Shown here in pieces: positions 1 to 8,005 of a DNA stretch of 64,000 bases (positions within the stretch are counted from its first letter, which is position 1; the number at the start of each line of letters is the position of its first letter). The stretch is taken from NCBI RefSeq assembly GCF_021646545.1, contig NZ_JAKIRP010000001.1, forward strand, positions 1 to 64,000. The letters are read 5' to 3'. Below the pieces are notes generated by a model. The model worked only from the letters and a program-made list of their open reading frames with translations, did not search any database and was not told where the DNA came from. Made by a program: the position numbers and the translations under genes. This DNA is from Chitinophaga filiformis (GTDB lineage Bacteria; Bacteroidota; Bacteroidia; Chitinophagales; Chitinophagaceae).

Positions 1-132
1 TATTTGCTTTTGTTCACAAAATACTTTCATCTTCAGGTTACTTTGCTGCCATTCAGAAAGTAGTCGCTTCTTTTCAGTGATAGACAGACGCACAGCTGAT
101 GCTGCCCTTGGTTGTGATAAATCTTGGCTCAT
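1..132 (-). CDS. IS66-type TnpA-like protein, 5' end only (runs off the window)
   Basis: From an ATG at 132 the minus strand stays open for 44 codons to the window edge. The product begins MSQDLSQPRAASAV and contains the pattern ITEKKRLLSEWQQSN followed by VFCEQKQI. That resembles the N-terminal helix-turn-helix region of IS66-family TnpA proteins, where a short basic segment precedes an FCxxHxI-type motif, as also seen in the two downstream TnpA frames. Function is inferred from this local pattern and from the neighbouring IS66 genes. The rest of the gene lies outside the window, so whether it is intact is unknown. Confidence 0.55.
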   Translation of the reverse strand, partial: MSQDLSQPRAASAVRLSITEKKRLLSEWQQSNLKMKVFCEQKQI

Positions 133-270
133 AATGAGCGCAAACATACTTTCATCTTCAGGTTACTTTGCTGCCATTCAGAAAGTAGTCGCTTCTTTTC
201 AGTGATAGACAGACGCACAGCTGATGCTGCCCTTGGTTGTGATAAATCTTGGCTCATAATGAGCGCAAAC
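21..270. repeat. Perfect 125-bp tandem duplication
   Basis: Positions 21-145 and 146-270 are identical, directly adjacent copies of 125 bp. The unit carries the 5' end of a tnpA-like gene on the minus strand, including its ATG. Because 125 is not a multiple of three, the outer copy runs out of frame into the inner copy and stops. The inner copy remains open toward the left edge of the window. Confidence 0.97.
129..257 (-). pseudogene. Truncated duplicate of the tnpA-like 5' end
   Basis: The outer copy of the 125-bp duplication repeats the ATG at 257. Its frame follows the same 37 codons, then shifts at the repeat junction and ends at a TGA (131-129) after 42 codons. That stop overlaps the ATG of the inner copy as ATGA, an arrangement that could couple translation of the two. 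The overlap follows automatically from the duplication and need not be functional. Confidence 0.6.
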
Positions 271-273
271 TAG

Positions 274-510
274 TCACTTCCGATGATTAAGGGAAGATGC
301 CGTTGCTCGTGGGGATACAAAACCATCGCCTTCGAAACTCAATAATTTGATAGCATTTCTTCGCTTGCTCACGAATATGCAAATATCCCCATTCAGTACA
401 TCACCGTCCATGCAATATTTGACCATAGCAGCAAGCCCATGAAAGGATTTTCGCATATCAGTAGGTTCACTACAAAGTAAATAACGGTTGGAGGAAGATA
501 TGTGCAACAT
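274..510 (-). pseudogene. tnpB: IS66 TnpB, 3'-truncated
   Basis: The 78-residue frame begins MLHISSSNRYLLCSEPTDMRK and continues through the TnpB hallmark region (TDMRKSFHGLAAMV, IFVSKRRNAIKLLSFEGDGF). TnpB proteins are usually about 115-120 residues. Here the conserved sequence breaks right after GDGF, where family members continue with a YKRLE-like segment, and 13 unrelated residues lead to a stop. The 3' third has therefore been replaced by other DNA, near position 313. TnpB is an accessory protein of IS66 transposition of unclear biochemical role. The start lies 4 bases beyond the stop of the tnpA at 514-849, the normal layout for this family. Confidence 0.8.
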
Positions 511-513
511 AGA

Positions 514-849
514 TTAACATAGGGATTTTATGAACTCAGCAGGCATCTGTCTAAAAATCCTGATAGTGATTCCTCCTGGCTTTTCTATTTCAACAAATAG
601 CATATCCTCAACAGGATCATTTTTTATTACACTTGAAATAAAGCTGGTTGGTATCTTTTCGGATTTTACAACTGTTCGCTTTTTCCAATTGTAATAGGTA
701 GCTTCACTGATTTCATGCATTCTACAGAAATCCTTGAGGGAGATGTTTTCATGTACCTTTTGTTCTAACAGATATCTGATTTGCTCCAGATCACGTTTCC
801 CCCGTCGTAAAATATTGCGGTTCATTTGCTCGTAATTTATGAGTCGCAA
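514..849 (-). CDS. tnpA: IS66 family accessory protein TnpA
   Basis: A 111-residue protein. Residues about 24-60 form a helix-turn-helix-like block (RYLLEQKVHENISLKDFCRM followed by HEISEATYYNWKKR), which matches the N-terminal DNA-binding part of IS66 TnpA/Orf1 proteins. The C-terminal part (FVEIEKPGGITIRIF, then MPAEF) has the short beta-rich tail seen in the family. The natural start may be the internal Met at residue 9 (MNRNILRRGKR), because the first eight residues have no obvious counterpart. It heads a tnpA-tnpB pair whose tnpB is truncated and which lacks tnpC, so it is unlikely to support transposition on its own. Confidence 0.8.
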   Translation of the reverse strand: MRLINYEQMNRNILRRGKRDLEQIRYLLEQKVHENISLKDFCRMHEISEATYYNWKKRTVVKSEKIPTSFISSVIKNDPVEDMLFVEIEKPGGITIRIFRQMPAEFIKSLC

Positions 850-983
850 TATTATTTTGATAATGGGATATTAAAAAGACGCTCTATCTCGGGGGTATAC
901 TGTAAAGCATCTGTTATGGAAGTTATTAATTCGGGGCGCACGGCGTTGTTGTCGCGGTTACGGCTATATAAACGCAGTAGATG
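850..983. other. Short gap between IS66 remnants
   Basis: This stretch lies where tnpC of the upstream tnpA-tnpB pair should begin. No recognisable tnpC start is present. One minus-strand frame is open for roughly 37 codons but resembles nothing I know, and I do not call it. Confidence 0.5.
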
Positions 984-1366
984 TTATAATGGTTTGTTTA
1001 TGCCTGTATTTTTCCGCTCATATCTTTTTCGGCATCTAATCTCAACTCCTTCCAGGATGAGCATCACATCTTTTTTATCCAGTGTCACTGATTGTGTGGT
1101 CTGATCATATACAGGCGTGCCAAATGTACCCTGAGCTAATCTTTTATGGTAAAGTGCATGGCCGTCGCCTTCAAAGACGAGCATTTTGACCTGGGTGCGC
1201 CTGACGTTGAAGAAAAGATAAATTACGCCACGGTTTAACGGATCCTGATCCATAATATTACGCACGATCCCGTATTACGCACGATCCCGGATAACCCATT
1301 TATACCCATCCGCATATCAGTGTTGTGCGTATACAAATAGAAATTATACCCTGCCAGAGATAACAT
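984..1366 (-). pseudogene. tnpB: IS66 TnpB, frameshifted by a 17-bp tandem duplication
   Basis: The gene should start at the ATG at 1366, four bases after the tnpA stop at 1370. That frame begins MLSLAGYNFYLYTHNTDMRM, a normal TnpB start, and runs to GLSGIVRN. A 17-bp duplication (1256-1272 and 1273-1289) then shifts it into a stop. Removing one copy restores a continuous frame of 121 codons, GIVRN-IMDQDPLNRGVIYLFFN onward through FEGDGHALYHKRLAQGTF, which is the expected TnpB length and order. The fragment from 1265 down to 984 is therefore only the 3' part. It is a clear recent loss-of-function change in an otherwise well-preserved gene. Confidence 0.85.
1256..1289. repeat. 17-bp tandem duplication inside tnpB
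   Basis: The 17-base unit TATTACGCACGATCCCG occurs twice in direct contact, at 1256-1272 and 1273-1289. It accounts for the frameshift of the surrounding tnpB. Confidence 0.95.
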
Positions 1367-1369
1367 CAA

Positions 1370-1696
1370 TCAACGATTTATTAGCGCCAGTAAATATTCT
1401 GCCGGAACAGGCTGATAGATCTTTATGCCCGAAAGCTCTGCAAATAGTGGCTGATATTCACCACCCACAGCGATCGAACCAATATTTACAGGTAAAATCG
1501 TTGGCTTATTTAATACCGGCACTTCTGCATTTCTGTACTTACGAAGCCAGTAATAAAACGTCTTCTCTTTGATATTATGGGCAGCACAGTACTGTGAAAC
1601 TGTTTTGCCAGAACATGGGTAGTTGCTGACAATTTCTTTCATCCTATCTGCTTTGGTGGCAGGGCGCTCATTTCCCTTAACAATGGTCTTTTGCAT
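1370..1696 (-). CDS. tnpA: IS66 family accessory protein TnpA
   Basis: A 108-residue protein with a basic N-terminus and a helix-turn-helix-like block at about 23-57 (IVSNYPCSGKTVSQYCAAHN followed by IKEKTFYYWLRKYRN). This is the typical N-terminal signature of IS66 TnpA. The C-terminus contains a GIKIYQPVPAEYL segment comparable to the MPAEF tail of the neighbouring TnpA. The tnpB start follows its stop at once. Its own partner tnpB carries a frameshift and tnpC is missing. The bases 1697-1803 upstream should contain the element end, but I could not recognise an inverted repeat. Confidence 0.8.
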   Translation of the reverse strand: MQKTIVKGNERPATKADRMKEIVSNYPCSGKTVSQYCAAHNIKEKTFYYWLRKYRNAEVPVLNKPTILPVNIGSIAVGGEYQPLFAELSGIKIYQPVPAEYLLALINR

Positions 1697-1803
1697 TATT
1701 TTATTTTTCGCAAAAGTCTGTACATTTCAATACATTTCAGTGATGGTCAGGACCGAATCATTACTCCGTAGCGTCCTCAAGCTTCTTTTAGTAATGTACA
1801 GAT

Positions 1804-4452
1804 TTAAGGCTTATAATTTAAGTACTCTAACTGGAAGCCCGATCTCTTCCCTTTCAAAGAAAAAGGCATTCCGCGAGTCATCCATATTGGTGCACCCTCG
1901 CCTTTTAAATAGTAATCAAAAAATTGCTTTTGCCGAATTGAGAAATCAAGACTTTCTGGACTGCCGATTTCGAGCGTATGACCATTATTGTCATATGCTA
2001 ACAACCACACCTTTTTCTTCAACCGGCGTAATATAGTAAAAAACTCAATACTTTGGGACATGGGTACAACTCCATCGAAGTTATTATGCATCAATAACAG
2101 CGGCGTCACAACTTTGTGTGCATTAAAAATAGGCGAATTCTCTATGTAAGTTTGAGGCTGCATCCATGGGGTGTTCCCCATGTTGAGTTGCCCTACTTCT
2201 GTCATAGGAGCAAGACTTTCATCACCGAAGCCCAGTCCTCCATAAGAGCTTATAAGATCTGATTGTCCAGATGAAGATTGTGCGGCAGCAAATCTAGATG
2301 AGTGCGTTATTATAAAATTCGTCTCATATCCCCCGAAACTATGTCCTTGTAATCCCATATGAGCAGTATCGATGCATTCATAATGGGTAATTAGATGATC
2401 AACCGCTGAGCAAACAGAATTCAAGGCACTACGCCCTGTATATGCTGTATGTTGATGAATATCTGGAACAAATATTAAATAACCATTACTAACGTACCAT
2501 GGAATATTTAGATCGCCGCAGCTCATCGATGGAGACAAAAATTTAAATCGCTCATTGCTCCTTATCTGGTAATAATGGAAAATTATTGGATACTTCTTTT
2601 TAGAGTCAAAATTCTCCGGCTTGTAAAGAAGGCCCATTCGTGGATTGCCATCATAGTTTCTCCAATGTACCAACTCAGCAACCAACCAATTCCACGACCG
2701 ATGGGGGGCTAGATGGGAAATCTGATCAAACTGCCTAAAGTCGTAGGTCACGAATATATTTGGAGCTGTAGTATCGCTTTGTCTCTGGAGTACATAGAAC
2801 TCAACCATATCCGCTTTTATAGGCAAGTTAGGCTGCTCAGAAAATATACCCGGAAAATAATAGATATAAGGTTCAGATTTCAATTTCTCAATTGCGTTAA
2901 TCTTCCCCAATTTTACTTTTATAAAACCATTATATTTACTACTATCCACTAAAGCAGTGACCACCACAGAATCATTATTCCGCATATTGAGCAGTTGCGC
3001 TTTTGAAACAGCGATCCTCATTGCCACACCGTTAGTTCTACCATATCCACCGGTTAAAGCTATTGCCCGATTTTTTCCTGACATATCAACCTGCCACAAG
3101 TCAAACCGGTCCTGAATTAACAAATAATTGCCGTCAGCAAACCATCCCTCAAAATTATACTGAAAATGCATCGGTCTCCCATTCTCATAAGCCGCTTGTG
3201 GGACATTAAATTCTCCTGTAATATTTCTTAAAATTCCAGTCGAAATTTCGTAGCTATAATAATGTTTACTAAGCGTGTCATAACTTAGCACAAAACGTTC
3301 ATTTGGGGACAACATTACATTTACGCTTTTACTTGCTGCCTTTGTGCATGTAATAACAGTTCCATTCGAAAGAGAAATCAATTTGTAACTTGGAAATTCT
3401 TCCGGTGCCCAATAAGCTTCACCCTCATTTGTGTTTCTTTTAACAATCACATAATTATCCCCTGTAGTCCCAACTAGCGAAAAATCTGCGTCCTCTAACC
3501 TTAAAAGTTTCTTTTCACCGATGTCAAACACGGCTGTAAAACGCCGCGTATTTTCTCCATCACTATGGTACTTCTGATTTGACTGTAAATATCTGTCCGA
3601 ATATGACCATATGTTAAGATTGGGTGCAATAACAGTGGTATCTCTTTCTAATAAAACTTGTTGCTCTAGTTTCAAAAAAATCCGCTTTCCATTCTTATTA
3701 AAAAAAGGTGCATCTTTGCCGCTAATTCTTAGAGTGCTATCAAGTCCAAGCATATCACTCGAAATCAGCAATTCGGCCTTATCCATTCTTTTGTCATGAT
3801 AATAGAATACTTCATAAATTCCGTTTCTCAGTTTAAGAAAGCAACACTTTTCGCCGCTATTGTCAAAACTAGAATATCGAATATCGTCACTTCCGTTATC
3901 TAGTACTTTTTCAACCGCTGATTGTAAATCTATCCACTTTAAATAACCACCTGTATTTACTAAAGCTGCAGTCCCCATATTATTAAACTGAAAATCCGTT
4001 GCGCCGTCGTACGCTCTCTTTATCTGGGTTCTAACATCGCATAAGATAAATCCCTTCTCAGTCTTACAGCAAATCCACCTACCATTCCCCAGCTTAGGAG
4101 TACTAAATTCTCTGGCCCCTATTATATGGAAAGATTTTCTGCTCTTCAAGTCTAATACACCAACAGACGTATCTGTATAGAAAATAAAATATTTACAATC
4201 TCGTGTAAATTGACCTGTGCTCATATTTTTAAACGTCATTTGCCATTTATTATCTAAAGACTCAAGCACAAGTTCGTATCCTTTTTTTTGATTAGCATAG
4301 CTATACCAAACATACTTCCCATTACCGGATATATTATAAGCCTTAAGCATTGTCCAATTTTCCAATGCGTCCATTCCTAGTCCAGGCTTCTGACCCAAAG
4401 AGCTCTTAAGTAAGAATGTAAATGAAATTAAACAGAGAAATAAAATCCGCAT
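1804..4452 (-). CDS. Secreted S9-family (prolyl oligopeptidase / DPP-like) serine peptidase, locus A
   Basis: An 882-residue protein with a signal peptide (MRILFLCLISFTFLLKSSLG). It has a long beta-propeller-like N-terminal part and a C-terminal alpha/beta hydrolase domain from about residue 620. The catalytic triad is visible: Ser705 in GHSFGGY, Asp793 in NNFDGVVP and His825 in NNGHTL. S9 enzymes cleave peptides near proline or remove short N-terminal peptides, and this one should act in the periplasm or at the surface. It is paralogous to the 742-residue enzyme at 21444-23672. It lies downstream of the small secreted protein and SusD/SusC genes on the same strand, separated by a 273-bp gap with hairpins. 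Base composition is strikingly AT-rich (about one third G+C in lines I counted). Exact specificity cannot be read from sequence. Confidence 0.88.
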   Translation of the reverse strand: MRILFLCLISFTFLLKSSLGQKPGLGMDALENWTMLKAYNISGNGKYVWYSYANQKKGYELVLESLDNKWQMTFKNMSTGQFTRDCKYFIFYTDTSVGVLDLKSRKSFHIIGAREFSTPKLGNGRWICCKTEKGFILCDVRTQIKRAYDGATDFQFNNMGTAALVNTGGYLKWIDLQSAVEKVLDNGSDDIRYSSFDNSGEKCCFLKLRNGIYEVFYYHDKRMDKAELLISSDMLGLDSTLRISGKDAPFFNKNGKRIFLKLEQQVLLERDTTVIAPNLNIWSYSDRYLQSNQKYHSDGENTRRFTAVFDIGEKKLLRLEDADFSLVGTTGDNYVIVKRNTNEGEAYWAPEEFPSYKLISLSNGTVITCTKAASKSVNVMLSPNERFVLSYDTLSKHYYSYEISTGILRNITGEFNVPQAAYENGRPMHFQYNFEGWFADGNYLLIQDRFDLWQVDMSGKNRAIALTGGYGRTNGVAMRIAVSKAQLLNMRNNDSVVVTALVDSSKYNGFIKVKLGKINAIEKLKSEPYIYYFPGIFSEQPNLPIKADMVEFYVLQRQSDTTAPNIFVTYDFRQFDQISHLAPHRSWNWLVAELVHWRNYDGNPRMGLLYKPENFDSKKKYPIIFHYYQIRSNERFKFLSPSMSCGDLNIPWYVSNGYLIFVPDIHQHTAYTGRSALNSVCSAVDHLITHYECIDTAHMGLQGHSFGGYETNFIITHSSRFAAAQSSSGQSDLISSYGGLGFGDESLAPMTEVGQLNMGNTPWMQPQTYIENSPIFNAHKVVTPLLLMHNNFDGVVPMSQSIEFFTILRRLKKKVWLLAYDNNGHTLEIGSPESLDFSIRQKQFFDYYLKGEGAPIWMTRGMPFSLKGKRSGFQLEYLNYKP

Positions 4453-4658
4453 TATATTCCGATTTTTAATGCATGTAAATACACATTAACATAGTTGCAT
4501 AACGGTGTGCACGGTAACATCAGCAACCTCAAATTACATGCGGTTTCATATCCATCACAGTGACACAAAAAGAAAAAAAACATATAACCATCTATATGTT
4601 TTGCATACAAAAGTAACTGAGAACCCTAATAACTATTCCCTCTCCGTATGTATAAACT

Positions 4659-4720
4659 ATTAAGAGTATACAGTCAATATAATTAACCATATACTCTTAA
4701 TTTAGCTTCTAAAAAAGCTA
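4659..4720 (-). terminator. Two hairpins after the small secreted gene
   Basis: Just beyond the stop at 4726, TAGCTT (4703-4708) pairs with AAGCTA (4715-4720). Next, ATTAAGAGTATA (4659-4670) pairs perfectly with TATACTCTTAAT (4690-4701), a 12-bp stem with a 19-base loop. They probably end transcription of the small gene before the S9 peptidase gene. Confidence 0.5.
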
Positions 4721-4725
4721 ATGAA

Positions 4726-5058
4726 TCAATTTACTGTTGTCGTAAATGTTTGTATCGTTGAACAAGATGTCAATGGAATTGTCAATGTATGTCCCAGACC
4801 ATCTGTCAGCGTAATTGTAGAAGGTGCACCAGGTTTCACAGTGGAAGTACTTGCAATTGTCAATATACCTTCGTCCGTGAAGAAGCGGGTTGGATTCGTA
4901 CTTGTACAGAAAGATTGGGTACTGGAGTATACACCCTGTGGTAAGGTTACTGTAAATGTGTACTTCCAAACGTTGCGTGTATTAAATTTAAAAGCGAACG
5001 CTCCGCCTACAACCGCAAACAATGCAATCACAGAAAGAATAATTTTTGCTCTTTTCAT
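4726..5058 (-). CDS. Small secreted protein, locus A
   Basis: A 110-residue protein starting MKRAKIILSVIALFAVVGGA, a clear signal peptide followed by FAFK. The mature part is Thr/Ser-rich (PSTITLTDGLGHTLTIPL, TIQTFTTTVN), with two cysteines in QSFCTST and TSCST. Its counterpart at 23666-24010 has a closely similar signal region (MKKARIILTMIALFALLAGT) and the same place next to SusD and an S9 peptidase, but a different mature sequence. Several Bacteroidota families, such as DUF6520, are short exported proteins with this kind of N-terminus; I cannot assign it firmly. Role unknown; context suggests it works with the SusCD/S9 cassette or is a product or substrate of it. Confidence 0.7.
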   Translation of the reverse strand: MKRAKIILSVIALFAVVGGAFAFKFNTRNVWKYTFTVTLPQGVYSSTQSFCTSTNPTRFFTDEGILTIASTSTVKPGAPSTITLTDGLGHTLTIPLTSCSTIQTFTTTVN

Positions 5059-6449
5059 AATGATAATGCTTTTTTGGGTAATAAAAAGCTAACCTTCTTT
5101 TATTCGTCTATCTTTATACTAAACTGCAAATAAAGGTAGTAGACGTTGACCTCTATTCGAGTATTGGGCCCGAATATTTTAGCAAATAAAAACATTAACT
5201 ATTTGGAGAACGGTATTGAGAAAATGCTTTACTAAATCCACCATCACCAAGCAACAACTAGCATATTATTACAAACCAAAGGTAGGCATATACTTGACTT
5301 GATATATTAGGACATAGCATACATTATATAGGAGACAGCGACAATGGTAAATTACAATCTACTGCTGATTGATTAGTCTGATTCCTTATTTAAGACGGTA
5401 AAAACAGCCGAATTGCTATCAACATAGAACGAATTACTTTTGATTAATAAAGCGATTATATTTGAGAAAGGAGCCACCCATATTAGCCGGACGATACGAA
5501 CACGAACGGATATAAAAAAACCGGGCGACCTCCCAGTGCCGACATTATATTTAACGAGACTAGGTTGAGATATCGAAATCATGGAGGCCTAAACAGCAAT
5601 GCATTTAGATGTTACTTACATTTCTTCTTGTTTCATCTTGAACAATATAGCCCTTATATAAGTGGGGACATGAATAACTACAAAAAAACCAACTAAAAAT
5701 GGGCACAACTAAATCGAGACTATAAAATTCCTTGTGTTCAACGGCTTATTTGGTCATACTTCGCAACGGCTTTAGAAACCGGGGAAGGCGCTGCCGCCGC
5801 GCCATTCCCCCTTCCCCATCCCGGCAGGGTTCCAAACAATGGGGAAGGGGTTTACACAAAAAATTAGATACTCCCACTAAAATCGGGTAGTTTTAAAAAT
5901 TCGAAGACCGGATATATATGTCTTCACTTCATATACACCATATCTTTATCAACATTAAAGTATAATTACTTGTAATTGCTACTAGTTATCCTTACAGGTT
6001 CAAATCATTAGACACTTCTAGCGTCCCCAAGTTAAATATGATTTTTTTATTCTTTTAAATCTCCTTTGCCCTTTGGGAGCATTCCAAATGGAATAAAGAT
6101 TCAAATAAGCGCCAGATCAAGCATGTGCTATATTGAACAAGCTGTCGGACTAAATCTGAACTATCTCAAGTTTAAACATTTGAACTGGAAATATTACTCG
6201 CCTATTCACTTGCGACCAATCTCTATCTTTAGTTTCCTATGAACCAAAATTACAGTATATTCAATAAGAATATCTCAAATTCATCAACGTAAAATCGTTT
6301 TTCAATTCCAATTTTACGTCTACCGAATTTGAGAAATTCCTATTAAAAGTGCTACTCTAAGTTATTTTTGAATGTAAGGTTGCTATCCACTTAATTTGGG
6401 GGAATATGTCAAATAATTTAGATCTCTAAACGATTCGTTACATTTGGAT
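5059..6449. other. 1.4-kb region without a supportable gene
   Basis: This AT-rich gap separates the small secreted gene from susD. I see two inverted repeats. CCCCTTCCCCA (5808-5818) pairs with TGGGGAAGGGG (5840-5850). An interrupted stem at 6273-6334 has outer arms TCTCAAATTC/GAATTTGAGA and inner arms ACGTAAAAT/ATTTTACGT, and could act as a terminator after susD. The GC-rich island around 5776-5850 contrasts with the surrounding sequence. A 69-codon minus-strand frame at 5373-5582 has no recognisable features. The gap may be decayed coding DNA. Confidence 0.6.
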
Positions 6450-7880
6450 CTATAATGAAGGATATCCTTCATTCTGCTTCAGATTTTTATTATATTGTAA
6501 GTCAGATATTGGAATCGGATAGTATTGCTTATATGACTTCCATACTCCTCCCTTTTGAGGGCATACTTCCATCATCACCTTGTCTACATCATTTGTTCGC
6601 TTAATATCAAACCAGCGGTGCCCCCACTCAATAAACAACTCAACTTGTCTCTCTCTACTTATAGCATCTAAAAGGCCATTTTTATCGCTGGCCTCCGTGT
6701 TCGGCAACGCAGCTCTGTTTCGAATCAAGTTAAGATCGGCCCGGGCGCCAATTATATCATTTTGTTGTGCTCTCGCCTCTGCTCTGATTAAATACTCCTC
6801 TCCTAATCTAAATACCATTATATATTCACTGACCTCAGCATCGATATCTTTTGTCCTATACTTGTAAAAAAAGAAATATTTCGCACTATTTGAGGAATCT
6901 AATTTCAACCACTCTTCTTTCCTAAGATCTTTATTTTCAAACTTCAACATTAGAAAACGACTGGCTATAACGGGATTTTCAAATTCATTTGGGACTCCAT
7001 TTGAAGGAACATACAATTCGGCATCCCTCACGTGTAGGAAAACTCCGTCACTGGAAATCGGTTGAAGTTGCCAGATGGCTTCCATTGAATTCTTTAAAAA
7101 AACGTTCTTCAAGGGAACTATATCAAATAGCTGCTTTTTGTTAATGACTTCGCTTGCTTTACTTTCAGCATCAGCCCACTTATTAACGTACAAATATACC
7201 CTGGATAAAAGAGCTGAAGCGGCCCATTTGCACGGTCGACTTCGTTCATCACTTATACTCTCCACATCACTGCCAACGAAATTTTCACTTAAAAATTCTT
7301 CGGCATGCAGTAGATCCTCAATAATTTGGCTATAAACCTGTTCTTCAGGAGAACGGCCAGTATTAGCATTAATTTTGTAATCTGTCGTAGTTAGTAATGG
7401 TACATCACCATATAAATTAACTAGATAAAAATAGCAAAATGCTCTCACAAATAGCGCTTCTCCAGTCAGCTGTTTTTTTATGGCAGGTGTTAATAAGGTT
7501 GCTGCTTCTAATCCTTCAATCGCGCCATTTAACCGAAATATGAAGCTGTATATTCTGCTCCAAAAATCTGGGAACTCACTGTTACTATATGCACCGCGAT
7601 AAAGACTCCCCGGCACTTCGAATTCATCCGCACTGAGAGAAGTGTTAAAAGCTATACCTGAACGCCCTTGAGCTAATCCATTGTCGCTCTGTAGATCGAA
7701 ATAGATACCATTAAGAACCGCTATAGCAGAACTATTATGTTCATAAACATATTGTGCTACAACTTTATCTGGAGGATCCCCAACATTCAAAAATTCATTG
7801 CAAGAAGCGAGAAATAGTATGATCATGGTTAAGCAAAAGATGCCTCTTGCCAGCAAAAAACAATATTTTATTTTTTTCAT
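6450..7880 (-). CDS. SusD/RagB-family outer-membrane lipoprotein, locus A
   Basis: A 476-residue protein with a lipoprotein signal (lipobox around LFLASC, then NEFLNVGDPPD). Family landmarks are easy to follow: ALFVRAFCYFYLVNLYGDVP, SALLSRVYLYVNKWADAE, EYLIRAEARAQQND, AISRERQVELFIEWGHRWFD and the C-terminal YYPIPISDLQYNKNLKQN. SusD-like proteins sit on the cell surface as a lid over their SusC transporter and bind the ligand. Length is typical to slightly short. It follows susC (8006-11269) with 125 bp between them. It is paralogous to the protein at 24099-25451 and shares the AT-rich composition of this module. Confidence 0.95.
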   Translation of the reverse strand: MKKIKYCFLLARGIFCLTMIILFLASCNEFLNVGDPPDKVVAQYVYEHNSSAIAVLNGIYFDLQSDNGLAQGRSGIAFNTSLSADEFEVPGSLYRGAYSNSEFPDFWSRIYSFIFRLNGAIEGLEAATLLTPAIKKQLTGEALFVRAFCYFYLVNLYGDVPLLTTTDYKINANTGRSPEEQVYSQIIEDLLHAEEFLSENFVGSDVESISDERSRPCKWAASALLSRVYLYVNKWADAESKASEVINKKQLFDIVPLKNVFLKNSMEAIWQLQPISSDGVFLHVRDAELYVPSNGVPNEFENPVIASRFLMLKFENKDLRKEEWLKLDSSNSAKYFFFYKYRTKDIDAEVSEYIMVFRLGEEYLIRAEARAQQNDIIGARADLNLIRNRAALPNTEASDKNGLLDAISRERQVELFIEWGHRWFDIKRTNDVDKVMMEVCPQKGGVWKSYKQYYPIPISDLQYNKNLKQNEGYPSL

Positions 7881-8005
7881 TTTTTTTCTTTTAATTACAT
7901 ATTGTAAGTGACCTACCTTTTATAAGACACGCTTATGCGATTTCGTACACTAATCGAATAAATTCACCATATAGTTTGACAAATTTTCATGTACAAGCTA
8001 AACGT

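Larger units (their letters stand above)
1..1696 (-). mobile_element. Stacked IS66-family remnants (tnpA/tnpB heads, no tnpC)
   Basis: Three tnpA-like reading frames and two tnpB-like frames lie head to tail on the minus strand, in the order tnpA-tnpB-tnpA-tnpB-tnpA'. Each complete pair has the same junction: the tnpB ATG begins a few bases after the tnpA stop. The large transposase gene tnpC, which follows tnpB in complete IS66 elements, is absent after both pairs inside the window. The pieces differ in sequence, so they come from different elements rather than one repeated copy. I did not identify terminal inverted repeats or target duplications. The remnants border the AT-rich S9/SusCD module and may mark how it arrived; that link is inference. 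Confidence 0.75.

Noticed and set aside
850..983. Possible remnant of tnpC or another transposase after the tnpB at 984
   Set aside because: The open frame of about 37 codons does not resemble the start of IS66 TnpC or any other domain I know.
5373..5582. 69-codon minus-strand frame in the AT-rich gap
   Set aside because: No motif, no signal peptide, no promoter or neighbour support, and the surrounding DNA looks decayed.
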